A stretch of DNA of 64,000 bases from Sinorhizobium sp. A49 (GTDB taxonomy: Bacteria > Pseudomonadota > Alphaproteobacteria > Rhizobiales > Rhizobiaceae): positions 226,555 through 290,554 of the forward strand of contig NZ_MUNW01000061.1 of the NCBI RefSeq assembly GCF_002002725.1, given 5' to 3'. Position numbers and translations under genes: made by a program. How positions within the stretch are numbered: position 1 is the first letter of the stretch; the number at the start of each line of letters is the position of its first letter. Below, piece after piece: positions 16,610 through 25,766 of this stretch. The notes beneath the pieces are model-generated. The model worked only from the letters and a program-made list of their open reading frames with translations, was not told where the DNA came from and searched no databases.

Positions 16610-17062
16610 ATGACTCCACTGGACCTAGAAGCCTATCTTCACGCCCATATTCCACTTTCCGCAGCAATGCAGGTTCATGTCGACGAGGTGGCGGAAGAGC
16701 ACGTGCGGCTGTCTGCGCCGCTGGCGCCGAACATCAACCATCGCGAAACGGTGTTCGGCGGTAGCGTTTCGGCGCTGTCGATCCTTTCGGCCTGGTCGCT
16801 GCTGCACGTGCGCATGAGCTGCGCCGGCGTTCCTGCCCGCCTCGTGATCCAGAGCAATAGGATGGACTATCTGAAGCCTGTTGCCGGTGCATTTTCCGCG
16901 CGATCAACCCTTGCAGACATCAGCAATTGGCCGGGTTTCCTGCGCATGTTTCACCGTCGGGGCAAAGCACGCATCGTCGTTGCCGCGGAACTGCTGGATG
17001 ACGGCGTCCTTGCCGGGCGTTTTGAAGGCGAGTTCGTCGCCCTCGCAAACGTCGAAAGTTAG
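16610..17062 (+). CDS. hot-dog fold thioesterase (YiiD C-terminal domain type)
   Basis: 150 residues. Matches the stand-alone thioesterase-like domain found at the C-terminus of YiiD/BtgA-type proteins: HIPLSAAMQVHV near the start, NINHRETVFGGSVSALSILSAW (part of the long hot-dog helix, about 41-62) and DYLKPVAGAFSARSTL. The substrate is not known; such proteins are predicted acyl-CoA thioesterases. It overlaps the extensin-like gene tail-to-tail by four bases. Confidence 0.82.
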   Translation: MTPLDLEAYLHAHIPLSAAMQVHVDEVAEEHVRLSAPLAPNINHRETVFGGSVSALSILSAWSLLHVRMSCAGVPARLVIQSNRMDYLKPVAGAFSARSTLADISNWPGFLRMFHRRGKARIVVAAELLDDGVLAGRFEGEFVALANVES

Positions 17063-18021
17063 CGGCAGTAGCGGTACTCGTTCCGGCGTTCGATCACATC
17101 GAGATGCAGGTGCGTCTCATGCGCCGCATCGCTGCCGGGATCGAGCACGGTCTTGAAATAGAGGCAGGCCGAGGCAGTGATTGCCCGCTGGAAGGCGCCG
17201 GTCATCGTGCCGTCCTCATCGCGCGGCTGGATCTCGATGGTCTTGCCGTCGCTTAAGCTGAACGAGGCGATGTCGACGGCACTGCCGTGCGCATGCTCCG
17301 AAATCTTGCCGGTCTTCGCATTGTTGCGCAGTCGGCAGATATAGGTGGAGGCCTGGTTCAGCGTCTTCACTGTCGTGCCCTTGGCAAATGCCACGTCGGC
17401 GGCCGGCTGCACCGCTTCCTTGGTCCAGCGCGCCAGGGCCAGTGCCGCCTCGCAGCGCATCAGCCCTTTCGGCGCCAGCTTGACGTCGGGCAGCACGCCG
17501 GTGACGTCGAGCGGCTTGTCGATGCCGCAGCCCTTGCCATCGTCGATCCGCTTGGCTTCGGTGAAGACGGCGCCCAGTGCTTTCAGCTCCGACAGGCATT
17601 TGGCGTAATCGGCCGGGTTCTCGTTTTCGACCGGCGGGTAGGTGACCGGGGCCTCGTCCGTTTTGTCGCCAGTCGGCTTGTCCTTTTCCTTTCCATCCTT
17701 TTCTTCCGCCGCGGCATCGCCATTCTTCTTGCCATCGGCACCCTTTTCCTTTTCGGCAGCCTTCTGGCTTTCCGTGGCTTCTGCAGGCTTCGGCTCAGGC
17801 GTGGGCGCCTGACTGCCCTGCTCAGCGTCGACGGGCGACTTTTCCTTGCTTTCCTCCCCTTCCTTCGTCGGCGTTACCGGCTTCTTTTCAGGCGCGGGTA
17901 TTGGCGCCTCAGCCTGATTGCCGGTTGGCGGTTTGTCTTGGGGCAGGGGTCCGGATTTGGGAAGGCTCGCACCGGCGAGGAGCAATGTCGACAGCAGGAT
18001 CAGAGGGATATGGCAACGCAT
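17059..18021 (-). CDS. secreted extensin-like protein with charged linker
   Basis: 320 residues. A signal peptide (MRCHIPLILLSTLLLAGAS) is followed by about 110 residues of low-complexity Lys/Glu/Pro/Ala sequence (roughly 20-130), then an extensin-like C-terminal domain with paired cysteines (AKCLSELKALG, GCGIDKPLDV, CEAALALARW, ICRLRNN), EHAHGSAVDIASF and the final THLHLDV. HxxxxxxxD and HLH look like the zinc site of D,D-peptidase-related folds, so it may act on peptidoglycan. The charged linker would span the periplasm. The exact substrate is unknown. Confidence 0.85.
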   Translation of the reverse strand: MRCHIPLILLSTLLLAGASLPKSGPLPQDKPPTGNQAEAPIPAPEKKPVTPTKEGEESKEKSPVDAEQGSQAPTPEPKPAEATESQKAAEKEKGADGKKNGDAAAEEKDGKEKDKPTGDKTDEAPVTYPPVENENPADYAKCLSELKALGAVFTEAKRIDDGKGCGIDKPLDVTGVLPDVKLAPKGLMRCEAALALARWTKEAVQPAADVAFAKGTTVKTLNQASTYICRLRNNAKTGKISEHAHGSAVDIASFSLSDGKTIEIQPRDEDGTMTGAFQRAITASACLYFKTVLDPGSDAAHETHLHLDVIERRNEYRYCR

Positions 18022-18175
18022 GCGTATCCTTTCACAGGTCCGTTAGGGCAACCTACGAGGGAGAGGAACGCATGGGAGGCCATCTGGTTTCATCGTCCTG
18101 GTCCAAAGAGCGTTGCAGTTCGGCAACGCCTCGAATTGGGACGATCCCATAAATTGTGGGGGAAGTGTTTCTATG

Positions 18176-18204
18176 TTGACAACAATAGTCATGTTTTTTA
18201 TGCG
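18176..18204 (+). promoter_or_regulatory. shmR promoter overlapped by an iron-responsive operator
   Basis: TTGACA (18176-18181), 17 bases, TATGCG (18199-18204). TGA-N9-TCA at 18177-18191 exactly fits the IRO consensus bound by the iron regulator RirA in rhizobia. The operator covers the -35 box, so iron-replete RirA would block RNA polymerase. Confidence 0.6.
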
Positions 18205-18315
18205 GCTTAAATGAGGCGACGCAATGTCGCAACGTTTTCGAACCCACGCCCAGCCAGCCCCTTGAGTTCGCCGCTCAACCAGCAAGCCCGGCCCATGATT
18301 TCAAAGGATTGGTCC

Positions 18316-20421
18316 ATGCTCAACCGGCACCGTCGCCTGGCACTTCTGGCTTGCACGACTACACTTGCTCTTTCCGCTGCCACTGGTGCCTTCGCGCAGA
18401 CCGCGACGACCGAACAGAAGGCAAACGAGCAGAAGGCTGAAGCCGCCAAGAAGGGCGAAACCTTCCTGTCGCCGATCGTCGTCAAGGGTGCACGCACCGG
18501 CGACCCCTATGCGAAGGCCGGCCCGGTCAGCGTGGTGACGACCGACCAGATCGACCTTCAGTCCGGACTTGAAACGGACGACCTCTTGCGCGGCGTTCCC
18601 GGCACGTCGACGGCGAACAACCCGCAGAACCCGGGCGTGGCCGTCAACATCCGTGGCTTCGAAGGATCCGGCCGCGTCAACATGATGATCGACGGCGTAC
18701 GCCAGAACTTCCGCTTCACCGGCCACGAAGCGCAGGGCTTTGCCTATTTCGACCCGGCATTCCTGTCCGAGATCGACGTCACCCGTGGCGCGGTCAACGG
18801 TGTTGGCGGTGGTGCGCTCGCCGGTTCGGTCAACTTCAGGACCTATGACGTCGAGGATCTGATCCAGGACGGCAAGAACTATGGCGGCATCGCCTCGGCC
18901 ACCTACGGCACCAACGGTGCCGGCTGGTCGGAATCGCTGATTGGCGCCTATCGGTTCAACGACGTGTTCTCGGTATTGGGCGGCATCAGCAAGGCCGATC
19001 CGGGCAACTATGACAACGGCAACGGCGTTCAGGTTCCCTACACCGAGGAAGACCTGCTGTCGGGCATGCTGAAGTTCGAAGTGACGCCGGACAAGGATCA
19101 CGCCTTTAAGTTCAGCGGCATCACCTATGACAACGACTTCTTCGCCAACTCCTACTTCCAGAACGTGAAGAACCAGACGCTGGCTGCAAGCTATTCCTAT
19201 GCGCCGGACAACGAGCTCATCGACTTCCGCGCCAATGCCTACTGGAACCGGCTCAAGATGAAGTACGACACCGACGTGAACGGTGCCGGTACGGCCGCCG
19301 GCCGCCGCATCACCGATACCGGCAAGGGCTTCGACATCTCCAACACCTCGCTGTTCGATCTCGGCGAAGTGGCGGTGAAGGCGAACTACGGCGTCGAATA
19401 TTTCCGCGACGACTACGACGTCATCAACAGCACGGCGCGGCCGGGCGCTGGCGTCAACGGCAGTGGCACCAATGCCACGACGGGCGTGTTCAGCAACACG
19501 ACCTTCACCTATGGCATCGTCGACCTGACGGCCGGGCTGCGGTGGGACCACTTCAGCCTCGACGGCTCGGGCGCCGTCGTCGCCGGCAACCCGATCGGCC
19601 TTCCGGCTGGTCCCTACTCGGTTGACAAGTCCGACGGCCGCCTCAACCCGAGCATCACGCTGGCACTCAACCCGACCGACTGGTTCCAGCCCTATGTGAC
19701 CTACGCCGAGACCTCGCGCTCTCCGACCGTCAACGAAACCTTTGCCGGTGGTACGCATCCAGGCCCGAGCGGCCAGTCCTTCTTCCCCAATCCGTTCCTG
19801 GAGCCTGAAACCTCCAAGGGCTGGGAAGTCGGCGCCAATTTCTCCTTCGACGGCTTGCTCGATTCCAGCGATAGCCTGCGCGTGAAGGCCAATTACTTCC
19901 ACAACAGGATCGACAACTACATCACTGCAGTCCTGCTCAACGGTGGCCGGCAGATCTTCTTCGCCAACAATCCTGGCACCTCGACGGTTCAGGGCTTCGA
20001 ATTGCAGGCGGCCTATGATGCAGGCTTCGTGTTCGGCGACCTCGCCTATACCTATACCGACAGCAAGCTGCCATCGCAGGTCAACGGGTTCGGCGTGCAG
20101 AGCTATCTGCCGGACAACATCGTCAGCGCCACGCTCGGCGCGCGTTTCCTCGAAGATCAACGCTTGACGGTCGGCACGCGCTTTTACGCCGTATCCAGTG
20201 CGGACGTCGGTGCGATCAACCGTACACCGCCGACCGTTCCGGGTTACGGCCTGGTCGATATGTTCGCGAACTACAAGTTCGAGAATGGCTTCGAGGTGAC
20301 GGGAACGGTGACGAACCTGTTCGACAAGACCTATACCCCATCGTCCAGCACCATTGCCGGCAGTACGATCGACACCGGCCGTGGCCGCACCTTCCTGGTC
20401 ACCGCGAAGGCCAAGTTCTGA
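18316..20421 (+). CDS. shmR: TonB-dependent haem receptor ShmR
   Basis: 701 residues. Signal peptide to about residue 27 (LALSAATGAFA), then a plug domain with VNIRGFEGSGRVNMMIDG and RGAVNGVGGGALAGSVNF, then a 22-strand type barrel ending in phenylalanine (VTAKAKF), as needed for BAM insertion. SFFPNPFLEPETS fits the NPxL region of haem/haemoglobin receptors. The position directly before trpL-trpE(G) is that of shmR in S. meliloti. It imports haemin across the outer membrane under iron limitation. The ATG at 18316 has AAAGGA upstream and gives a clean signal peptide; earlier in-frame ATGs at 18295 and 18211 are less likely. Confidence 0.9.
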   Translation: MLNRHRRLALLACTTTLALSAATGAFAQTATTEQKANEQKAEAAKKGETFLSPIVVKGARTGDPYAKAGPVSVVTTDQIDLQSGLETDDLLRGVPGTSTANNPQNPGVAVNIRGFEGSGRVNMMIDGVRQNFRFTGHEAQGFAYFDPAFLSEIDVTRGAVNGVGGGALAGSVNFRTYDVEDLIQDGKNYGGIASATYGTNGAGWSESLIGAYRFNDVFSVLGGISKADPGNYDNGNGVQVPYTEEDLLSGMLKFEVTPDKDHAFKFSGITYDNDFFANSYFQNVKNQTLAASYSYAPDNELIDFRANAYWNRLKMKYDTDVNGAGTAAGRRITDTGKGFDISNTSLFDLGEVAVKANYGVEYFRDDYDVINSTARPGAGVNGSGTNATTGVFSNTTFTYGIVDLTAGLRWDHFSLDGSGAVVAGNPIGLPAGPYSVDKSDGRLNPSITLALNPTDWFQPYVTYAETSRSPTVNETFAGGTHPGPSGQSFFPNPFLEPETSKGWEVGANFSFDGLLDSSDSLRVKANYFHNRIDNYITAVLLNGGRQIFFANNPGTSTVQGFELQAAYDAGFVFGDLAYTYTDSKLPSQVNGFGVQSYLPDNIVSATLGARFLEDQRLTVGTRFYAVSSADVGAINRTPPTVPGYGLVDMFANYKFENGFEVTGTVTNLFDKTYTPSSSTIAGSTIDTGRGRTFLVTAKAKF

Positions 20422-20444
20422 TCGATACCAGACAAGCTTCAGTC

Positions 20445-20477
20445 GAAAAGGCGGTCCTTGTGGCCGCCTTTTCTTTT
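20445..20477 (+). terminator. shmR terminator
   Basis: GAAAAGGCGG / CCGCCTTTTC stem with 9-base loop followed by TTTT, 24 bases after the shmR stop. Confidence 0.8.
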
Positions 20478-20502
20478 GCCTTTGCGGTGCCGCTTTTTCC
20501 CG

Positions 20503-20531
20503 CTTGCGCAAGGGCGCAACCCGCGCTAACA
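20503..20531 (+). promoter_or_regulatory. trpL-trpE(G) promoter
   Basis: CTTGCG (20503-20508), 17 bases, CTAACA (20526-20531). The -10 ends nine bases before the trpL ATG, so transcription should start at or beside the A of the ATG. This fits the leaderless trpL mRNA described for S. meliloti as I recall it. Confidence 0.6.
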
Positions 20532-20540
20532 CTTTCGCCC

Positions 20541-20585
20541 ATGACAAATGCACGCAACATTTCGATCTGGTGGTGGGCTCGCTGA
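20541..20585 (+). CDS. trpL: trp leader peptide
   Basis: A 14-codon ORF encoding MTNARNISIWWWAR, with three consecutive TGG codons. Ribosome stalling at these codons when charged tRNA-Trp is scarce selects the antiterminator and allows trpE(G) expression. In S. meliloti the corresponding peptide (peTrpL) and the attenuated RNA (rnTrpL) also have reported trans-acting roles. There is no ribosome site; the predicted start of transcription coincides with the ATG. Confidence 0.93.
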   Translation: MTNARNISIWWWAR

Positions 20586-20620
20586 GGCGGCCTTGACCAG
20601 TCATGCGTGATTGATACATC

Positions 20621-20652
20621 AAGCCGCCCGGAGATTTCGAGGCGGCTTTTTT
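20621..20652 (+). terminator. trp attenuator terminator
   Basis: AAGCCGCC (20621-20628) pairs with GGCGGCTT (20641-20648), 12-base loop, followed by TTTT to 20652; 47 bases before the trpE(G) ATG. Confidence 0.9.
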
Positions 20653-20698
20653 GTATTCTGGCCGCATGGGAAAACCGGGCTTTTACGGAGCGAGACGA

Positions 20699-22888
20699 AT
20701 GGCAACGGCAATTCTCGAAGACGGCGCGGAAAGCTATACCACCAGGGGCGGCATCGTCGTCACCCGCAGGCGGCGCGAGGCCTCCTATGCGGATGCGATT
20801 TCCAGCTATGTCGACAGGCTGGATGAGCGCCGCGGCGCGGTGTTTTCGTCCAACTACGAATATCCCGGTCGCTATACCCGCTGGGACACCGCCGTCGTCG
20901 ATCCGCCGCTCGGCATTTCCTCCTTCGGTCGCGCGCTCTGGATCGAGGCTTATAACGGCCGTGGCGAAGTTCTGCTGTCGATCATCGCAGAACATCTGAA
21001 AACCGTTGCCGACATCACGCTCGTCTCCTCTACGGCAACCCGTCTCGACCTGACGATCAACGTGCCCGACCGCGTCTTCACCGAGGAAGAGCGCTCGAAG
21101 ATGCCGACGGTCTTCACCGTGCTTCGCGCCGTCACCAATCTCTTTCATTCGGCAGAGGATGCGAACCTCGGCCTTTACGGCGCTTTTGGCTACGATCTCG
21201 CCTTCCAGTTCGACGCGATCGAGTTGAAGCTGAAGCGTCCTGACGATCAGCGCGACATGGTGCTGTTCCTGCCGGACGAGATCCTGGTCGTCGACCACTA
21301 CGCCGCCAAGGCCTGGATCGACCGCTACGATTTTGCCAAGGACGGCGCTTCGACCGAAGGCAAGACGGAAGAGATCGCCAGCGAACGCTTCCAGACCGTC
21401 GACAGCATTCCGCCGCATGGCGACCATCGCCCCGGCGAATATGCCGAACTCGTCGTCAAGGCGAAGGAGAGCTTCCGCCGCGGTGACCTTTTCGAAGTCG
21501 TGCCCGGCCAGAAATTCTTCGAGCGCTGCGACAGCAAGCCGTCGGAGATTTCCAACCGGTTGAAGGCGATCAACCCGTCGCCCTATTCCTTCTTCATCAA
21601 TCTTGGAAATCAGGAATACCTGGTCGGCGCCTCGCCGGAAATGTTCGTTCGCGTGTCCGGCCGCCGCATCGAGACCTGCCCGATTTCGGGCACGATCAAG
21701 CGCGGTGACGACCCGATCGCCGACAGCGAGCAGATCCTCAAGCTCCTGAACTCCAAGAAGGACGAGTCCGAACTGACCATGTGCTCGGACGTCGACCGCA
21801 ACGACAAGAGCCGTGTGTGCGTGCCCGGCTCGGTCAAGGTCATCGGTCGCCGCCAGATCGAGATGTATTCGCGCCTGATCCACACGGTCGACCACATCGA
21901 GGGCCGCCTGCGCGACGACATGGACGCCTTCGACGGTTTCTTGAGCCACGCCTGGGCCGTCACCGTCACCGGCGCGCCGAAACTCTGGGCGATGCGCTTC
22001 ATCGAGAGCCACGAGAAGAGCCCGCGCGCCTGGTATGGCGGCGCCATCGGCATGGTCGGCTTCAACGGCGACATGAACACTGGCCTGACGCTGCGCACCA
22101 TCCGCATCAAGGACGGCATTGCCGAGGTGAGGGCGGGAGCGACGCTGCTCTACGATTCAAACCCGGAAGAAGAAGAAGCCGAAACCGAACTGAAGGCCTC
22201 TGCCATGATCGCAGCCATCCGTGACGCGAAATCCGCCAACGCCGCTAAGGCCGGCCGCGACGTCGCGGCCGTCGGTGCCGGCGTCAACATCCTGCTCGTC
22301 GACCACGAGGACAGCTTCGTGCACACGCTGGCGAACTATTTCCGCCAGACCGGCGCGACGGTCACGACGGTACGCACGCCGGTGGCCGAGGAGATCTTCG
22401 ATCGGGTGAAGCCGGATCTGGTCGTGCTGTCGCCCGGGCCCGGCAACCCGAAGGATTTCGACTGCAAGGCGACGATCAAGAAGGCGCGCGCCCGCGACCT
22501 GCCGATCTTCGGCGTCTGCCTCGGCCTGCAGGCGCTGGCTGAAGCCTATGGCGGCGACTTGCGGCAACTGGCGATCCCGATGCACGGCAAGCCTTCGCGC
22601 ATTCGCGTGCTCGAGCCCGGTATCGTCTTTTCCGGCCTTGGCAAGGAGGTGACGGTCGGTCGCTATCACTCGATCTTTGCCGATCCGTCGAGCCTGCCGC
22701 GCGATTTCATGATCACCGCCGAAAGCGAGGACGGCACGATCATGGGTATCGAGCATACAAAGGAGCCGGTGGCGGCCGTGCAGTTCCACCCGGAATCGAT
22801 CATGACGCTCGGCGGCGATGCCGGCATGCGCATGATCGAAAACGTGGTGGCGCATCTGGCCAAGCGGGCGAAGGTCAAGGCCGCTTAA
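20699..22888 (+). CDS. trpE(G): fused anthranilate synthase TrpE(G)
   Basis: 729 residues, the length of the fused enzyme of Sinorhizobium. Residues 1 to about 515 are the chorismate-binding TrpE part ([54 protein letters not shown]). After a short linker the glutamine amidotransferase part begins ([15 protein letters not shown]), with nucleophile C607 in [10 protein letters not shown] and the H697/E699 pair in VQFHPES. It makes anthranilate from chorismate and glutamine. The start at 20699 has GGAG eight bases upstream. Controlled by the trpL attenuator. Confidence 0.97.
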   Translation: MATAILEDGAESYTTRGGIVVTRRRREASYADAISSYVDRLDERRGAVFSSNYEYPGRYTRWDTAVVDPPLGISSFGRALWIEAYNGRGEVLLSIIAEHLKTVADITLVSSTATRLDLTINVPDRVFTEEERSKMPTVFTVLRAVTNLFHSAEDANLGLYGAFGYDLAFQFDAIELKLKRPDDQRDMVLFLPDEILVVDHYAAKAWIDRYDFAKDGASTEGKTEEIASERFQTVDSIPPHGDHRPGEYAELVVKAKESFRRGDLFEVVPGQKFFERCDSKPSEISNRLKAINPSPYSFFINLGNQEYLVGASPEMFVRVSGRRIETCPISGTIKRGDDPIADSEQILKLLNSKKDESELTMCSDVDRNDKSRVCVPGSVKVIGRRQIEMYSRLIHTVDHIEGRLRDDMDAFDGFLSHAWAVTVTGAPKLWAMRFIESHEKSPRAWYGGAIGMVGFNGDMNTGLTLRTIRIKDGIAEVRAGATLLYDSNPEEEEAETELKASAMIAAIRDAKSANAAKAGRDVAAVGAGVNILLVDHEDSFVHTLANYFRQTGATVTTVRTPVAEEIFDRVKPDLVVLSPGPGNPKDFDCKATIKKARARDLPIFGVCLGLQALAEAYGGDLRQLAIPMHGKPSRIRVLEPGIVFSGLGKEVTVGRYHSIFADPSSLPRDFMITAESEDGTIMGIEHTKEPVAAVQFHPESIMTLGGDAGMRMIENVVAHLAKRAKVKAA

Positions 22889-22911
22889 GCACGCTATCAC
22901 AGACAGTCAGG

Positions 22912-22942
22912 CGCCGCCTCCTTGACCAGGGGCGGCGTTTTT
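22912..22942 (+). terminator. trpE(G) terminator
   Basis: CGCCGCCTC / GGGGCGGCG stem with 8-base loop and TTTTT, 24 bases after the stop. Confidence 0.85.
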
Positions 22943-22965
22943 CGTTTGTCATTTTGCCAGCGTCT

Positions 22966-23889
22966 TCACGGGAGCCGTAGCGCTCCGGGGATTTCGCAAT
23001 GGTCGGCAAACAGCCGCTCGCTGAGGAAATCGACGAAGACACGCACCTTCGGCGACAGGTGCCGGTTCGATGGCCAGAGAAGGTGGAACTGGCTGGGCGC
23101 GTCGAGATGCGCATCGAGCACCGTCTTAAGCGCGCCATCGCCAAGCGGTCCGCGCGCCAGAAAGTCGGGCATGCAGCCGATGCCGAGACCGCTGATCACA
23201 GCGCCGCGCAAGGCTTCCATATTGTTGCAGGTCAAAACGGTCGGCATCGGCGGCAAGGTGACAGGACCTGGCATTGCGATCGGCCAGTCCTGAAGTTTAC
23301 GGCTGTTGGGAAAGCGAAACCGGATTGCCCGGTGACCGTCGAGATCCCTTGGGCATTCAGGAATGCCATGCTTTGCCAGATAGGACGGGGCTGCGCACAG
23401 GAGCAGCCGAAAGGGCCTGAACGCTCGCGACATCAGCCGGGAGTCGGGCAGGTCGCCGCTGCGAATGGCGACATCGACCTCCTCGTCGATCAGGTCGACG
23501 ATGCGATCATTGAAGTCGAGGTCGAGTTCGACCTCGGGGTAGCGCTCGACAAACTCAGGAAGCACCGGCAACAGCAGGTGATAGCTGACGATCGGAACGC
23601 TGACGCGCAGGCGCCCACGTGGGGTCGCGACCGCCTGGGCGAGCGATGCCTCGGCATCGTCGAGATCGTCGAGCACCCGGCGGCAGCGTTCGTGAAACAA
23701 CCGGCCCTCGTCGGTCAGCCGCAGGCTACGTGTCGAGCGTTGAAAAAGGCGAACGCCGAGCTGTTTTTCGAGACCTGTCACCGCCTTGCCGACGGCCGAG
23801 GCGGACAGCCCGAGCACGCGTCCGGCGGCAACGAAACTTCCGAGATCAGCCGTTCGCACAAAGGCTGTCAGCCCGCTCAAGCGATCCAT
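22966..23889 (-). CDS. LysR-family transcriptional regulator
   Basis: 307 residues. N-terminal helix-turn-helix (LSGLTAFVRTADLGSFVAAG, LGLSASAVGKAVTGLEKQLG, RSTRSLRLTDEG, residues 4-60) followed by a periplasmic-binding-like effector domain with RLRVSVPIVSYHLLLPVLPEF. This arrangement is the CrgA/DmlR-like subgroup. AGGAA precedes the ATG at 23889; the longer frame to 23976 crosses the probable promoter. It is divergent from an MFS exporter gene 181 bases away, the usual layout for a LysR protein controlling its neighbour. The inducer is unknown. Confidence 0.9.
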   Translation of the reverse strand: MDRLSGLTAFVRTADLGSFVAAGRVLGLSASAVGKAVTGLEKQLGVRLFQRSTRSLRLTDEGRLFHERCRRVLDDLDDAEASLAQAVATPRGRLRVSVPIVSYHLLLPVLPEFVERYPEVELDLDFNDRIVDLIDEEVDVAIRSGDLPDSRLMSRAFRPFRLLLCAAPSYLAKHGIPECPRDLDGHRAIRFRFPNSRKLQDWPIAMPGPVTLPPMPTVLTCNNMEALRGAVISGLGIGCMPDFLARGPLGDGALKTVLDAHLDAPSQFHLLWPSNRHLSPKVRVFVDFLSERLFADHCEIPGALRLP

Positions 23890-24070
23890 CGTTTTTCCTA
23901 TTCGAGCGTTTTGTTCCGCTATATGCGGCACATTGACGGTATTTTCTGCATATTGTGTCCAATCTATCCTGCTCAAGTCAATCGATAGTCACTGACACGG
24001 ACCATTTAGCCGGCCACCTTGCGTGCGCCGTCGGGTCCTTCCTTTGCTCGAACACGGCGGACTGACAGAT

Positions 24071-25621
24071 ATGAGAGAAAAGATTGGATGCGAGGGCAGT
24101 GCGGGACGCTTGTTCGTGCTTGTCGCCGTTTGCTGTGCCGCTGCGGCGATGCCGCTGACCTTCACCGGCACGGCGGTGGCGCTGCCCTCGATCAGCCGGA
24201 CGCTGGGCGGAAGTCCGCTGGCGCTCAACTGGGTTACCAACGCCTTCATGCTGACCTTCGGCAGCACTTTGATGGCCGCCGGCGCGCTTGCCGATGCCTA
24301 TGGCCGCAAGCGCATGTTTCTTGGCGGGCTTGCAGCCTTCGGGCTGTTCTCGCTTGGCCTCGCCTTTGTCGGCGACATCGTCTGGTTCGATGGTCTCAGA
24401 GCGCTGCAGGGTCTCGGCGCCGCAGCCGCCTTTTCCGGCGGTATGGCATCGCTGGCGCAGGAGTTTGAAGAGGGTGAGCGGCTGCGGGCGTTCAGTATCG
24501 TCGGGGCGAGCTTCGGCGTGGGCCTCGCCTTCGGCCCGATCGCCTCCGGCCTTGTGGTCGAGGCATTCGGCTGGCCGGCAATCTTTCTGCTCGTCGTCGC
24601 TCTCGCGGCCTTCGCCTTCGTGCTCGGCGCCGTTTTCCTGCGGGAAACACGTGACCCGAATGCCGGGGGGCTCGACTGGAAGGGGGCGGCGACCTTCACA
24701 CTTGCGCTGGCATTCCTGACCTTCGGCATCCTGCAGATGCCTGAGGCCGGCTGGAGCGATCCTTTCGTTTTGGCAGTGCTGGCAGCTGCTGCCGTCTTCT
24801 TCTTCATCTTCTACCGGATCGAGCGTTCCGTGGCGCGGCCGATGCTGGATCTTTCTTTGTTCAGATACCCTCGCTTTGTCGGCGTACAGTTGCTGGCCGC
24901 CGCCCCGGCCTATGGTTTCGTCGTGTTGCTCATTCTGCTGCCCGTGCGTTTCATCGGCATCGAAGGCATGAGTGAAATCGACGGCGGGCGGATGATGATT
25001 GCGTTGTCGGCGCCGCTTCTTGTCCTCCCGATCGCCGCGGGTCTGTTGACGCGCTGGTTCGCGCCGGCGGCCATCTGCGGGATCGGACTGTTGGTGTCGG
25101 CCGCCGGCCTTGCCTGGCTTGGCCAGTTTCCCGTGGGGACACAGCCAGCGCTGTTGGTCGCACCCTTGCTTACGATCGGCATCGGTATCAGCCTGCCCTG
25201 GGGCTTGATGGATGGCCTTGCCGTCAGCGTGGTGCCAAAGGAGCGGGCGGGCATGGCGACAGGCATCTTCAGCACCACCCGCGTCGCCGGCGAAGGCGTC
25301 GCGCTCGCCGTGGTGGCGGCGCTTCTCTCTGCCTTTACGCAGATCAATCTGGGTTCAGAGGCGGGCGTGCACGCCGCCGACATCGCCCAAAGGCTCGTCA
25401 CCGGCAATGTGGCTGCTGCCGGCAGCCTCGTGCCGTCGATCGAGCGCGTTGTTCTGCTTCAGGCCTATGGCGATGCGTTCGGAGCGCTGCTGTGGCTGTT
25501 GACGGCCATTACCGCGGCAACGGCGGTGATCGTCTTCCTCTACCTCGGCAAGGGCACGGACGTGGCGGAAACTGCCGCCGACGCCCCTGATCTGCTGCCG
25601 AGCACAGCCATGGACCCTTAG
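24071..25621 (+). CDS. MFS multidrug-type transporter (14-helix, DHA2-like)
   Basis: 516 residues with about 14 hydrophobic segments. Motif A variant GALADAYGRKRMFLGG lies after helix 2, and FSGGMASLAQEFEEGERLRAF plus ASFGVGLAFGPIASG fit helices 4-5 of drug:H+ antiporters. Probably exports a drug or metabolite; the substrate is unknown. The ATG at 24071 gives a normal N-terminus; a GTG at 24023 in the same frame would add 16 residues. Likely controlled by the divergent LysR gene. Confidence 0.88.
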   Translation: MREKIGCEGSAGRLFVLVAVCCAAAAMPLTFTGTAVALPSISRTLGGSPLALNWVTNAFMLTFGSTLMAAGALADAYGRKRMFLGGLAAFGLFSLGLAFVGDIVWFDGLRALQGLGAAAAFSGGMASLAQEFEEGERLRAFSIVGASFGVGLAFGPIASGLVVEAFGWPAIFLLVVALAAFAFVLGAVFLRETRDPNAGGLDWKGAATFTLALAFLTFGILQMPEAGWSDPFVLAVLAAAAVFFFIFYRIERSVARPMLDLSLFRYPRFVGVQLLAAAPAYGFVVLLILLPVRFIGIEGMSEIDGGRMMIALSAPLLVLPIAAGLLTRWFAPAAICGIGLLVSAAGLAWLGQFPVGTQPALLVAPLLTIGIGISLPWGLMDGLAVSVVPKERAGMATGIFSTTRVAGEGVALAVVAALLSAFTQINLGSEAGVHAADIAQRLVTGNVAAAGSLVPSIERVVLLQAYGDAFGALLWLLTAITAATAVIVFLYLGKGTDVAETAADAPDLLPSTAMDP

Positions 25622-25685
25622 AAGGTGCGCACGGTCCGATCAAACCTTTGACAAGCCGCTATCGATGGCACATATGTCTGCCATT

Positions 25686-25718
25686 AACCGCCTGCGCGAA
25701 ATTCGCGCGGGCGGTTTT
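25686..25718 (+). terminator. MFS gene terminator
   Basis: AACCGCC.GCGCG / CGCGC.GGCGGTT with a short loop, then TTTT; 65 bases after the MFS stop. Confidence 0.8.
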
Positions 25719-25766
25719 GCGTTTCAATGGGCTTGCGTTTGCAACTCGTTTGCATCTGCATGAGGA

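Larger units (their letters stand above)
20541..20652 (+). ncRNA. trp attenuator / rnTrpL-type small RNA
   Basis: The leader from the trpL ATG to the end of the T-run would be released as an RNA of about 110 nt when transcription is attenuated. It contains trpL, an internal GGCGGCC segment (20587-20593) able to pair with GCCGCC at 20623-20628 as antiterminator, and the terminator hairpin. The homologous S. meliloti RNA is a described trans-acting sRNA. Confidence 0.75.

Noticed and set aside
18301..20667. A 788-residue minus-strand ORF over shmR and trpL
   Set aside because: Antisense to a clear TonB-dependent receptor and crosses two terminators; composition is not protein-like.
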